A stretch of 64,000 nucleotides of DNA from an uncultured Phaeodactylibacter sp. (lineage in GTDB: Bacteria; Bacteroidota; Bacteroidia; Chitinophagales; Saprospiraceae). The DNA lies in NCBI GenBank assembly GCA_913057245.1, contig CAJXNH010000015.1, positions 25,189 through 89,188 of the forward strand. The letters run 5' to 3'. A program made the position numbers and the translations under genes. The notes beneath the pieces are model-generated. The model worked only from the letters and a program-made list of their open reading frames with translations, did no database searches and was not told where the DNA came from. Shown here in pieces: positions 15,143 to 23,859 of the stretch (position 1 is its first letter; the number at the start of each line of letters is the position of its first letter).

Positions 15143-18100
15143 ATGAAAAAGCAACTATTCTTCCTGTTGAGTATAGCCATGGTTCTGGGGTTTGGGTTCC
15201 GGCAGCTGCCTTCCGGTCCGGCTTTGGCAGATAACCCGTTTGTCCCGGTTGAAGGCCACCCAAACTGGCTGCGGGTCAGGCCTGGTTTTTCACTTGGAGC
15301 AGAAGAAGCCCTGCGCCATTTTCAAAACATGCAAAACTGGCCACAGGGTGCAGTGTGGCAACGGGTGAAAACCCGGGAAGAAGGAGAGAGAAGCCACCAT
15401 CTCTATCAGCTGTTTTACCAGGAACGACCAGTTCAAAGCAGTCAGTTGCAGGTACACGCTAATGGCGGGCAAGCCACGCTGATCAATGGTCAATGGCCCA
15501 CGGATTTGCATTCCGTGCAGGGTGTGCCGGTCTTGTCCCCGGAGGAAGCACTGGAAAAGGCGCTGTCGGTCGTCCCGGCTGAAGTGTACGCCTGGGAAAA
15601 CCAAGGGCTGGAGCGAATGCTGAGAAAGGTGCGCCGCGACTCCAACGCTACCTACCTGCCAAAGCCTGAACTGGTCTGGGCGGGTGCCCGCGCGAGTGCC
15701 CGCAGCGGATTGACATTGGCTTACCGAATGACCATAAACGCTCAGCGACCGCTGCAACGGGAGCTGGTTTTTATCAATGCAACGGACGGTACGGTACTCA
15801 ACCGCATCAACCTATTGCATACCCATAATACACCGGGCACCGCCGAAACCAAATACAGCGGGCAGCGCACCATTATGACCGACTCTATGGACAATGGGCA
15901 GTTCCGGTTGGTGGAAACCACCCGCGGGCACGGTATTGAAACCTACAACATGCTGCGCGGTGATGATGCCGAACAAGCCGAAGATTTTCTGGACGACGAT
16001 AACTTCTGGGATAATTTTAATGCCAATCAGGATGAAGTAGCAACCGATGCGCACTGGGCTGCCGCCGCTACCTTTGACTACTTCGCAGAGCACTTCGATT
16101 ACATCGGGGTGGATGGTGACAGCATGGCGCTGATCAGCTACGTGCATTACGAGCGGGATGTGATCAATGCCTTTTGGAATGGCGACTGGGCACTCTTTGG
16201 CGATGGCAATGGCACAAGCTTTACCTCACTGGCCACGACCGATGTGGTTGCCCACGAATTTATGCACGGCATTACCCAAAGCAACGCCAACCTGATTTAT
16301 CAGGACGAAAGCGGCGCACTGAACGAGTCCTACAGCGATATTTTTGGCACCGTCATCGAATTCTACGCCTCCCCGGAGCTGGCAGACTGGACCATTGCGG
16401 AGGATGCGGATCAGGAAGGCAACGGCTTCCGGAATATGCGGGACACCAAGGAAGACGGCCATCCCGATACCTACCTGGGGCAGCATTGGTTTACCAGCTC
16501 GGGCGATAACGGCGGGGTGCATACCAACAGCGGCGTGCAAAACCACTGGTTTTACCTCCTGACTGAAGGGGGGAGTGGAGTCAATGACTGTTTAGACTCT
16601 TTCAATGTGGCTGGTCTGGGCATGGATACGGCTGCTTTGATCGCTTTTCATAACCTTCAGTACTACCTCACAGAGTCTTCCAATCATAACGATGCCCGCC
16701 TTGGGGCTATTCAGTCGGCGGAGGACCTGTTTGAGCCTTGCTCGGCCCCGGTGGTTCAGGTCACCAATGCCTGGTACGCAGTAGGAGTAGGTTCGCCTTT
16801 TGCCGATTCAGACCTGCAGCCGCTGTCTATATCTAATTTGGACTCCCTTTCCTGTGGCTTACCGGAAGAAACCTTCTTAACCGTCGAACTGGCCTACACC
16901 AGCTGCTTCACGGATGCGGATGCAGGAACGGCAATCCCACTAGCCTTTCAGGTAAATAATGGCGCTGTTTTGGAGGATACTTTGGTCCTGGAAGAAGCTT
17001 TGGTGCATCAGGACATCCTGAATTTTACGTTCAGTGTGCCGGCTACCGCACTTGCCGAGCCGGCAACGCATGAAATTAAGGTGTGGGCCGCCTATGAGCC
17101 AGACAATATTGCCGCGAATGATACGCTCACTGTTGTGATCGAGAATATCCTGGCTCAAAACTCCGACCTCAGTGTGGAATCAGTCCGCCAGCCGGTTTCC
17201 GCCTGCTTCATGGGGGCAGAGCCTGTCGAAGTGGAGGTGCGGTTTAATGGCTGCGATTCTATAGCGGCTGGTACGCCCATCACCTTGCATTACCAGCTGA
17301 ATGATGGGGCCATCGTTGCTGAAGAAGGCACGGTACCGGTGACGACTTATCGGGGAGAAAGCTTTTTCTACACCTTCCAGACTCCGGTTGATATTCCCAT
17401 TCAGAATGCTAATGCGATTGATGCCTGGGTGGCTTACCCTTCTGACTTTCTCAATCAGAATGATACGCTTGCATTAGCGCCGGCCTCCAATCCGGTCCCG
17501 GTGGTCGACTACGGCGTACTCACCTTTGAAGCAGGAGCAGCATCACAGGATTCTTTCTTTGTTGATGCGGGCCCTTATGTTCAGGTCAGCTTCTCAGAAA
17601 GTGCCGCCTTCACAGGTGGGTTCGGGCTGCTGATAACCGGTACAAACAGCTTTGAAGCCTATCAGCAGGGGGCGTACACCTTACCAATAGGCAGTAATGT
17701 TTGGCAAGTGAATCCTGATTATGGGGCGCGGGTATGTTTCTGTGCGGACCTGAATAATGTGGAGGACCCGCTGCTGCAATTCGACTTGCAGCAAAGCTGG
17801 TCGCCGGTATTCCTGGCCAATGGGGTGCAGGGCAGTACCCCTTTTGCTTCCGCGCTCCGGGTGTTGGTGAATGGCGACTCGGCTTCTCTTACGCTCAAGC
17901 CGGAAACCATAGTGCCTGGCCCCTTCGAGCCCCGGCAGGTAAGCCTTTCGCCCTACGCTGGTCAGCAGGTAGAGGTTTGTTTTGAGACCCGCACCGGGAT
18001 GAGTCAGGAAGCCGACCCTTTTAACCGGGGCGATAAAATCCATCTGGACAACATCGTGATTGGGGAGGCGCTGGTTAATACATCAGCTCCTGCTGGCCTG

Positions 18101-18352
18101 GGGAATCAACTCAAGGTTTATCCCAATCCCGGAGGCGAGGCGGTCACGGTAGAAGTAGCCGTAGCGAAGGCCGGGCTGGCAGCCATTAGCGTAACGGCTC
18201 TTACCGGACAAGAGGTGCTGCGGCAGGAACTGACATTAAGCCCCGGCACACAACTACTGGACCTAAATACGGAAAGCTGGCCCGCTGGTGTATATCAGGT
18301 GGTGCTGAATGGACAAAGCTACCGTATCGTCCAAAAGTGGGTGAAGCTCTGA
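15143..18352 (+). CDS. Secreted M4 (thermolysin-family) metalloprotease with T9SS sorting domain
   Basis: A 1069-residue preproprotein starting at ATG 15143, where a lysine-led signal peptide begins. The propeptide (FTP/PepSY type) spans about 30-225. The catalytic domain has the zinc motif H-E-F-M-H at about 371-375, the third ligand Glu in N-E-S-Y-S-D (about 395), and the proton-donor His in G-G-V-H-T-N-S-G. CARDB-like beta domains follow, and the last 75 residues (V-Y-P-N-P-G ... G-V-Y-Q-V-V-L) form a type A T9SS sorting domain, so it is exported through the outer membrane and cleaved or anchored. Divergent from the decayed sensor and followed by a strong terminator. Probable role: extracellular protein degradation. 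Confidence 0.93.
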   Translation: MKKQLFFLLSIAMVLGFGFRQLPSGPALADNPFVPVEGHPNWLRVRPGFSLGAEEALRHFQNMQNWPQGAVWQRVKTREEGERSHHLYQLFYQERPVQSSQLQVHANGGQATLINGQWPTDLHSVQGVPVLSPEEALEKALSVVPAEVYAWENQGLERMLRKVRRDSNATYLPKPELVWAGARASARSGLTLAYRMTINAQRPLQRELVFINATDGTVLNRINLLHTHNTPGTAETKYSGQRTIMTDSMDNGQFRLVETTRGHGIETYNMLRGDDAEQAEDFLDDDNFWDNFNANQDEVATDAHWAAAATFDYFAEHFDYIGVDGDSMALISYVHYERDVINAFWNGDWALFGDGNGTSFTSLATTDVVAHEFMHGITQSNANLIYQDESGALNESYSDIFGTVIEFYASPELADWTIAEDADQEGNGFRNMRDTKEDGHPDTYLGQHWFTSSGDNGGVHTNSGVQNHWFYLLTEGGSGVNDCLDSFNVAGLGMDTAALIAFHNLQYYLTESSNHNDARLGAIQSAEDLFEPCSAPVVQVTNAWYAVGVGSPFADSDLQPLSISNLDSLSCGLPEETFLTVELAYTSCFTDADAGTAIPLAFQVNNGAVLEDTLVLEEALVHQDILNFTFSVPATALAEPATHEIKVWAAYEPDNIAANDTLTVVIENILAQNSDLSVESVRQPVSACFMGAEPVEVEVRFNGCDSIAAGTPITLHYQLNDGAIVAEEGTVPVTTYRGESFFYTFQTPVDIPIQNANAIDAWVAYPSDFLNQNDTLALAPASNPVPVVDYGVLTFEAGAASQDSFFVDAGPYVQVSFSESAAFTGGFGLLITGTNSFEAYQQGAYTLPIGSNVWQVNPDYGARVCFCADLNNVEDPLLQFDLQQSWSPVFLANGVQGSTPFASALRVLVNGDSASLTLKPETIVPGPFEPRQVSLSPYAGQQVEVCFETRTGMSQEADPFNRGDKIHLDNIVIGEALVNTSAPAGLGNQLKVYPNPGGEAVTVEVAVAKAGLAAISVTALTGQEVLRQELTLSPGTQLLDLNTESWPAGVYQVVLNGQSYRIVQKWVKL

Positions 18353-18380
18353 TCCCTTTGGTGAAGGATCAAAATAACGA

Positions 18381-18415
18381 AACCGCCTGGTGCATTGCGC
18401 GCCAGGCGGTTTTGT
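18381..18415. terminator. Terminator between protease and lysyl oxidase genes
   Basis: AACCGCCTGG (18381-18390) pairs with CCAGGCGGTT (18402-18411) with T-rich sequence after it on the plus strand and A-rich sequence on the other side, so it can serve both convergent genes. Confidence 0.8.
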
Positions 18416-18440
18416 TAGTCAAATAGAGCTATGTCAGGCT

Positions 18441-20825
18441 TTACTGAATGCTAAACCGGCCACTGCCTTGCCGCTGATGGCTGCTCAGGCGGTAAAAGTA
18501 CAAGCCGGCGGGCCATTGCGCAGTAGGCAACTCAACAGAGTTGCCCGCGATGGACTGAGCATAGAGCAACTGCCCGTTGGCGTTCCGCACCTCCAGTTGG
18601 TAAACATCTCCGGCAGGGTTCTTAAACTGAAGCGTAGCCGGTCCGGAAGTGGGGTTGGGAACGACCTTTGCCTCCAGCTGTTGGATCAGGTTGCGGGTGC
18701 CGGTAGGGGCCTCGTATTCTACGCAAGGGTCCAGCAGGTACGTGACGGTCTGCTCCTGATCGAGGTTGATGATCTCATCAATAGCAGAGATGCAAATGAA
18801 ATCCTCCGTGACTTCACTGAAGTGCACCCGGCAGAGTGGCTGGAAAGCATTGCTTTTATTAATAGTGGAGTCCTGGTAGGAAATACCGATGACGGTTTGC
18901 CCGGCACCATAGGGTGAGATCGGATAAATAGTATCATCCACCAGGTTTTCGACCTGCTGTACGACCACGCCCTCCATCGTAAATTGGTAAGCATTGATCC
19001 GGGCAGAGGAATTGTGAAGCCCGATATCTACGTAGCCTTCCTCGAAATTGGTATCCATGATGGTGAGCAGGGTAGTGTCTGTGGTGTTGAGCACGCCCGC
19101 CGGGAAGTTGCAGTGGTCATGCGCGCCTCCTCCGGTATGCGGGTGCAGCGTACCGTACAGGTAGCAGTTGGACAACAGGCTGGCATCGTAAACGGTGATA
19201 CGGCCATCTTCGTTGAGGTCATTACATGGTGTAGGCGTCAGGTCGCCATCCAGTGCATGCCCAACGTAGGCGTAAGCATCGGCCGTTTCCTGATTGCCGT
19301 TTTGATCGAGGTCGCCGCGCAGGGCCGTGCCGCCACAGTTGCCTTCACAGTCAATTACAGCATTACCATAGGGGGTGCCTTCGCAGTCGATGTACGGATC
19401 GCATTCCTCATCGAGGCTCATTTCAAGGCTGCCCGAAGAGCGGTCGAGGAGTATGCAGACCTGTGCCCAGTTATTGAGGGTGTCTTTTTCAATGCGGCCT
19501 AGCTTGTCAGGGGCATTATCCCAGTTGACACGGGTGACGAAAGTGTAGCGCCCGTCCGGCACATCGGTCACGTCTATCCATTGGCACTCCAGAGCGGAAC
19601 TGTATATATCATGACAACCAGCTGTGATACCCATGTTGTTGCAGCCATACTGCGGGGAGCCGGTGGTGCAGCCAAGGTCAATGACGCAGAATCCGTTTTT
19701 GAAGCCAATTGGGATTTCTGTGCCATCTTCCTGGTAGAGTACGTATTCGGCATAGCCATCGTAGTGGAAGTGTTCATGGCAGTTGTCGTAAGTGAACTGT
19801 GTATTGTCTGTACTGGGTTGCCCAATAAAGTAGTCGAGCTCCCCTTCATTGGCAATCCAGGTGGTAAAGCGGACAATATCGCGCTGCCCATAGCCATGCA
19901 GGCAGCCCTCTTCGATCAGGCAGGGGTCGGTGGAGTTGATGGTGGACAGATAAATACTGGAAGCCAGTATGCCCTGATCGACAACGAGGTCAGGCGCAGC
20001 CGGGCAATTGGGGTCCCCCTGTGGCAGGCAGGAGCCATCGTCAACGGTGGCCAGTGGGTTGAAGTTACAGGAGTTAGGATCCGTACAGCCTACCACCGGG
20101 CCAAGGTAGGTCAATTCCCAGTTGATGCTGTCTGCACAGGCGTTTTCGTGGTCTCCGATCCGGATGTAATAGGTGAATGCCGGGTCAAAAAAAGCTTCCA
20201 CCGTAGCTGTGGGCGCACAATCTCCCTCATCGTTGTTATAAAATATGGTGCCTTGGTTATCCTCGGCTATCTCCCCCCCACAGCCATCATAAATCCAAAT
20301 CTTGGTATCACAGTCATTCAGGCCACAGGTGGAAATGAGGTACGTACCCACCGAATCCGGGGTGAAGGTATACCAGCTGTCGTCATAATGAGCGGTATAA
20401 AACCCTTCCGAGACCGGCACGGCAGAATCACATTCTTCGCCGGGCGCGCAGTTGAAACTGTGGGCGGCTTCCTCTGTAAAGTTCTGTCCACCCTCGGCAA
20501 TCGTATCCTGCCCAACGATCAGCCGGTAGAAGCCAGGGGCAAAAATGCCGTCTCCAAAGCTGTCCTGAATCCGAAACCGAAGGCAGGTGGAATCAGGCAC
20601 ACAAAAAGTAGACTGATAAAAACTGTGGTTGTCGTAATCAAAAAAGCTGGCCGATCCGTACACTGTGCCGGCCTGATCGGATACGGTCCATGCCGTTTCG
20701 TAGCCATAGCTGTCGGTTTGCACTTCAACCGTGACTGAAATTTGCCCATCGGCACAAGGGTCTTGCCCAAAGGCAATAGTTTGTAAGAGTAGCAGTAGCA
20801 GGGGGTAGAGTATTTGTCGCTTCAT
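18441..20825 (-). CDS. Secreted lysyl oxidase-family copper amine oxidase with T9SS sorting domain
   Basis: A 794-residue protein from ATG 20825, beginning with a signal peptide (M-K-R-Q-I-L-Y-P...A-F-G-Q). A CUB-like/PPC-like region spans about 20-245. The lysyl oxidase domain spans about 280-465. The copper site C-H-E-H-F-H has His at about 350, 352 and 354. Lys 376 in G-F-K-N-G-F-C and Tyr 408 in C-H-D-I-Y align with the two residues that form the lysine tyrosylquinone cofactor of animal LOX, and Q-W-I-D-V-T-D-V is shared too. A dockerin-like D-x-D-x-N segment (about 505-550) and a type A T9SS domain (P-N-P-T-S-G ... G-L-Y-F-Y-R) follow. It may oxidise lysine side chains outside the cell; the substrate is unknown. 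Confidence 0.9.
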   Translation of the reverse strand: MKRQILYPLLLLLLQTIAFGQDPCADGQISVTVEVQTDSYGYETAWTVSDQAGTVYGSASFFDYDNHSFYQSTFCVPDSTCLRFRIQDSFGDGIFAPGFYRLIVGQDTIAEGGQNFTEEAAHSFNCAPGEECDSAVPVSEGFYTAHYDDSWYTFTPDSVGTYLISTCGLNDCDTKIWIYDGCGGEIAEDNQGTIFYNNDEGDCAPTATVEAFFDPAFTYYIRIGDHENACADSINWELTYLGPVVGCTDPNSCNFNPLATVDDGSCLPQGDPNCPAAPDLVVDQGILASSIYLSTINSTDPCLIEEGCLHGYGQRDIVRFTTWIANEGELDYFIGQPSTDNTQFTYDNCHEHFHYDGYAEYVLYQEDGTEIPIGFKNGFCVIDLGCTTGSPQYGCNNMGITAGCHDIYSSALECQWIDVTDVPDGRYTFVTRVNWDNAPDKLGRIEKDTLNNWAQVCILLDRSSGSLEMSLDEECDPYIDCEGTPYGNAVIDCEGNCGGTALRGDLDQNGNQETADAYAYVGHALDGDLTPTPCNDLNEDGRITVYDASLLSNCYLYGTLHPHTGGGAHDHCNFPAGVLNTTDTTLLTIMDTNFEEGYVDIGLHNSSARINAYQFTMEGVVVQQVENLVDDTIYPISPYGAGQTVIGISYQDSTINKSNAFQPLCRVHFSEVTEDFICISAIDEIINLDQEQTVTYLLDPCVEYEAPTGTRNLIQQLEAKVVPNPTSGPATLQFKNPAGDVYQLEVRNANGQLLYAQSIAGNSVELPTAQWPAGLYFYRLSSHQRQGSGRFSIQ

Positions 20826-20974
20826 ATTTTGTGGGTATTTTGACAAAAGTAAGGTTTCATACCGGTTTAGGAAGACATATATAAATGTATGTCTGGCTAA
20901 AGTCTTTTTTTCAGGCGCTCTGTCTTGATTATCAGGTGTCTAACAAAAAGCGCACGATTTTTTCATCTGCAAGC

Positions 20975-21005
20975 TTGCATAGGAAAAATATCCCTCTTAT
21001 ATTTG
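20975..21005 (+). promoter_or_regulatory. Bacteroidota-type promoter of initiator tRNA
   Basis: TTG at 20975-20977, a 20-bp spacer and TATATTTG at 20998-21005 match the -33/-7 pattern of the Bacteroidota primary sigma factor. The tRNA starts 40 bp after the -7 box. Confidence 0.7.
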
Positions 21006-21044
21006 CAGTCCGCTACGAAAGATGTGGCGCGCATAAATCAAAAT

Positions 21045-21117
<73 letters not shown>

Positions 21118-21123
21118 CTAAGT

Positions 21124-21161
21124 AAAAGCGTAACAGTCTCACTGATTGTTGCGCTTTTTTT
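21124..21161 (+). terminator. Terminator after initiator tRNA
   Basis: AAGCG-t-AACA pairs with TGTT-g-CGCTT and is followed by a run of seven T. Confidence 0.8.
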
Positions 21162-21212
21162 GTGCCCCTTACCTTCCTTACGGGTTTCCAAGCCTGCTAT
21201 TACCTGCCAACG

Positions 21213-21427
21213 TTTGCATAACAAATTGCACTTTTTTGAATAGCCTTGCAGCATTTGCTGTTTGCCTCTCTTGGATAAGCTGGAGCAAAGCGGGAAGCTC
21301 TACCCCAGCAGCCATGGCGCTCCAATACAGAGGGTTGCCGGCCCCGGTATTGATGGCTAGTGGTCACTTGGTATGGCGTTTATAATCTGCGGTATCACTT
21401 TCTGTTTTGTGGGACTTGTTATGCAAA
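21213..21427. repeat. 215-bp inverted-repeat element (MITE-like or IS remnant)
   Basis: TTTGCATAACAA at 21213-21224 and its exact reverse complement TTGTTATGCAAA at 21416-21427 bound a 215-bp segment with no convincing gene. On the minus strand a frame of about 60 codons runs through it (includes G-V-E-L-P-A-L-L-Q-L-I-Q-E-R) but has no clear start and is not recognised. It fills most of the 390-bp gap between the initiator tRNA terminator and the next gene. No target duplication is obvious. Either a small non-autonomous element or the two ends of a deleted IS. Confidence 0.4.
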
Positions 21428-21440
21428 TCCTGCCCACCTC

Positions 21441-21461
21441 AAAATTGGAAAATCCAATTTT
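21441..21461. promoter_or_regulatory. Perfect 21-bp AT-rich palindrome upstream of the threonine-synthase-like gene
   Basis: AAAATTGGA and TCCAATTTT flank AAA, a perfect 9-bp dyad 48 bp before the start at 21509. It could be an operator for a dimeric regulator or a weak terminator; the sequence does not decide. Confidence 0.4.
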
Positions 21462-21508
21462 TCTTCTAAATTGCTGGCAGTCAATGATTCTTAACCAAAT
21501 CCAACCTT

Positions 21509-22951
21509 TTGGACCAGTGGAAACGGTGCCTGTACTGTGGGGCAGAAAACAAGACCGCCAACTACACCTGCTCCTGTATTGCAGAGGAGCCGGCGCATGC
21601 CTACCGCGCCCTTGGGCTGCGCTTTCAGCTCAACCGGCAAGAGATAGCGGAAGTGAAAGCAGCTTTTCAGAATTATTGCTTCGACGATGAGCGGGGGATG
21701 TTGCAGTATCCATTATTGCCCAACCGGGAATACGCTGGTGGCATCAACCTGAAAGTCGGGCTAACGCCCCTTCATCTCCTAAAATCCTTTAGTAAAAAGT
21801 CTGGCGTACAGGTATTTATCAAGGATGAGGGGCAAAACCCAAGTGGCTGCTTTAAGGACCGGGAGACCTTATCCTGCCTGCTCAATACCCGGCGGCGCAA
21901 GCGAAGAAAGGCGGTAATTTACTCTTCGGGAAACGCGGCAGCTAGTGCGGCATTGTTTGCCCGGCAGCAAGGTTTGCAGCTCATCACCTTCGTGCCCGGA
22001 GACACCTACGCGGAAAAGATCATTTACATTCAGAAATGCGGCTCAGACGTGGTGGTGTTGGGCAAAGCAAGCACGTCTTTTGAGGAGGGCTTCCGGCTGT
22101 TTGTAGGCCTGAACGAAGCCAATGTTTTCGAAGAAGCCGGCTTCGACAACTGGGCCGTCCGCAATCCTTACCGGATACAGGGTGATAAAACCACGGCCGT
22201 GGAAATAGCCAGGCAATTGGAAGAGCAGGTGCATGACCCGATCCCTGATGTCGTCATTGTACCCTCCGCCAATGGCAGCAATCTGGCGGGCATATGGGAA
22301 GGCTTCAAAGAGCTTAAGCACCTCGGGATAACAGATAAACTGCCCCGAATGGTGGTAGCAGGCATCGCTAATGCCAATCCCATTTGCAAAGCGGTCCGGA
22401 TGCAGGAACAGAAAGCTCCGGTTGCGTGCGATCTTTCAGACTTGCAGGAACAGGATGCAAAAATTGGCAGCATTATCGTGGCCGAAGAAGGGTACGACTC
22501 GGTGGAAGCCGCCAAAGCTGTCCTTGAATCCGGGGGCAATGCGGTGGAAGTAGGGACGCACAGTATCCGCAAGGTGATGGTCCGCTTCTTGCACCGGGAG
22601 CGCAGACTGGCGCTAAAGCATGGGGTATTACCGGAGCCGGCCTCCTATATCGCCATGGCCGCGGTGGAACAGTTGAGGAGCCACCGGAAATTATGCTTTG
22701 GGGAATCCGCCGTAGCTATTGTGACCGGGCACGGCATTAAGGCGCAGGGCACTACCCGAAGACTGCTAAAAGGATACCCGGGGCTGCTCCGTACCACACA
22801 GCAAATCATTGGGCGGAAACGCCACGAAAGCCCGGTGCTCGGCGGGAAAGCTCGGGCCGGGCAGCGTCGTGTGGTTGCCGCTAATTTATCCGCCGTACAG
22901 CAGGCATTCTATGATCTGGCAGAGGCCGCCCCTGCTTTGGCGCCTTATTAA
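21509..22951 (+). CDS. Threonine-synthase-like PLP-dependent enzyme
   Basis: A 480-residue fold-type II PLP enzyme. The N terminus has a C-L-Y-C-G ... C-S-C metal-binding-like motif, then the G-L-T-P-L segment, and the PLP lysine at about K116 in N-P-S-G-C-F-K-D-R. The phosphate-binding loop is S-S-G-N-A-A-A-S. These match the ThrC family, but the ordinary T-G-S-F-K-D motif is changed and about 80 extra C-terminal residues are present, so a different substrate is possible. The only usable start after the in-frame stop at 21485 is TTG 21509. The amidinotransferase-fold gene follows after 20 bp, so the two probably act in one pathway. Confidence 0.75.
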   Translation: MDQWKRCLYCGAENKTANYTCSCIAEEPAHAYRALGLRFQLNRQEIAEVKAAFQNYCFDDERGMLQYPLLPNREYAGGINLKVGLTPLHLLKSFSKKSGVQVFIKDEGQNPSGCFKDRETLSCLLNTRRRKRRKAVIYSSGNAAASAALFARQQGLQLITFVPGDTYAEKIIYIQKCGSDVVVLGKASTSFEEGFRLFVGLNEANVFEEAGFDNWAVRNPYRIQGDKTTAVEIARQLEEQVHDPIPDVVIVPSANGSNLAGIWEGFKELKHLGITDKLPRMVVAGIANANPICKAVRMQEQKAPVACDLSDLQEQDAKIGSIIVAEEGYDSVEAAKAVLESGGNAVEVGTHSIRKVMVRFLHRERRLALKHGVLPEPASYIAMAAVEQLRSHRKLCFGESAVAIVTGHGIKAQGTTRRLLKGYPGLLRTTQQIIGRKRHESPVLGGKARAGQRRVVAANLSAVQQAFYDLAEAAPALAPY

Positions 22952-22971
22952 ATGAATAGCTTTTTTACCAC

Positions 22972-23859
22972 ATGACACAGAACGCTTTCCAGCAATACGC
23001 AGAGACCGCACCATTAAGAGAAGTGCTTATTGGCCGTTACGAAGGCTACCGGGCGCATTCCGCCTATGAGGAAATTGTGAATGAAGACCAGAAAAAAGGG
23101 CTGCCCGATGAAGCCGCCCTTCGGTCTGAATTCCAGGCTTTCCGCTCGGCCCTTGAGGCAGAAGGGGTTACGGTTTACGAACCGGCTTACGTAGGCAAAA
23201 TGGTGTACGATCAGCTGACACCCCGCGATATTGGTGTGACGATAGGGCAGCGTTTTTTGATGTGCAATATGGCGCGCCGCAGCCGGCGGTACGAAATTAC
23301 CGGCGTATTCCCATTCATTCTCAGTCGGGGAGGGGAGGAGCCTAATCTGATCATTCCCGACGACCCTGTTGCCCTGATGGAAGGCGGAGACCTCATGGTA
23401 GACAAAGGCCGCTTGCTGGTGGGCATTTCCCAGCGTACAAATGAGGCCGGCCTGGCTTTCCTGCAGGCCACCTTCGGGCAGGAATTTGAAGTCGTTCCGG
23501 TGCATTGCAAGCCTCTTTCTGAAGGCGAAAACGTGTTGCATCTCGATTGCACCTTCAACCCGGTAGGCCAAAACCACTGCCTGATCTACCCGGATGGGTT
23601 CCGCGAAGTGCCTGAGGTGATACGAAAAGATTACCAATGGATTGAGGTCCGAAAAGAAGAGCAGGCGGCCCTGGCGACTAACGTCCTCAGCATCAGCCCG
23701 GAGGTGGTCATCAGCCGCGACCACCCGGCCTGCGAGCGGGTCAATCAGGAAATGGAGCGTATCGGGCTGCGGGTTATCCGCATTCCTTTTGACGGAGCGC
23801 CGGCTACGGGCGGTTCCTTTCGGTGTTGCTCTTTACCGTTAGTGCGTGGAGAGCGCTAG
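22972..23859 (+). CDS. Amidinotransferase/arginine deiminase-family enzyme
   Basis: A 295-residue protein of the guanidino-group-modifying superfamily (arginine deiminase, dimethylargininase, amidinotransferase). Visible catalytic features are E-G-G-D (about residue 139), the His of H-L-D-C-T-F, and the nucleophile Cys near the C terminus in G-G-S-F-R-C-C-S-L-P-L-V-R. The family acts on arginine-like guanidines through a Cys-amidine intermediate. Which reaction applies cannot be read from sequence. It follows the threonine-synthase-like gene by 20 bp, and its stop overlaps the convergent gene at 23856 by 4 bp. Confidence 0.82.
   Translation: MTQNAFQQYAETAPLREVLIGRYEGYRAHSAYEEIVNEDQKKGLPDEAALRSEFQAFRSALEAEGVTVYEPAYVGKMVYDQLTPRDIGVTIGQRFLMCNMARRSRRYEITGVFPFILSRGGEEPNLIIPDDPVALMEGGDLMVDKGRLLVGISQRTNEAGLAFLQATFGQEFEVVPVHCKPLSEGENVLHLDCTFNPVGQNHCLIYPDGFREVPEVIRKDYQWIEVRKEEQAALATNVLSISPEVVISRDHPACERVNQEMERIGLRVIRIPFDGAPATGGSFRCCSLPLVRGER

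Noticed and set aside
19581..20738. 385-codon plus-strand frame opposite the lysyl oxidase gene
   Set aside because: Antisense to a gene with clear domain matches; no independent signal.
21357..21365. CTAGTGGTC, the first nine bases of the MITE end, plus AGGGTTGCC 18 bp before it, inside the 215-bp inverted-repeat element
   Set aside because: The match stops after nine bases and the two blocks are in the opposite order from the MITE; a single nine-base match is expected about once in 128 kb of strand, so chance is enough.
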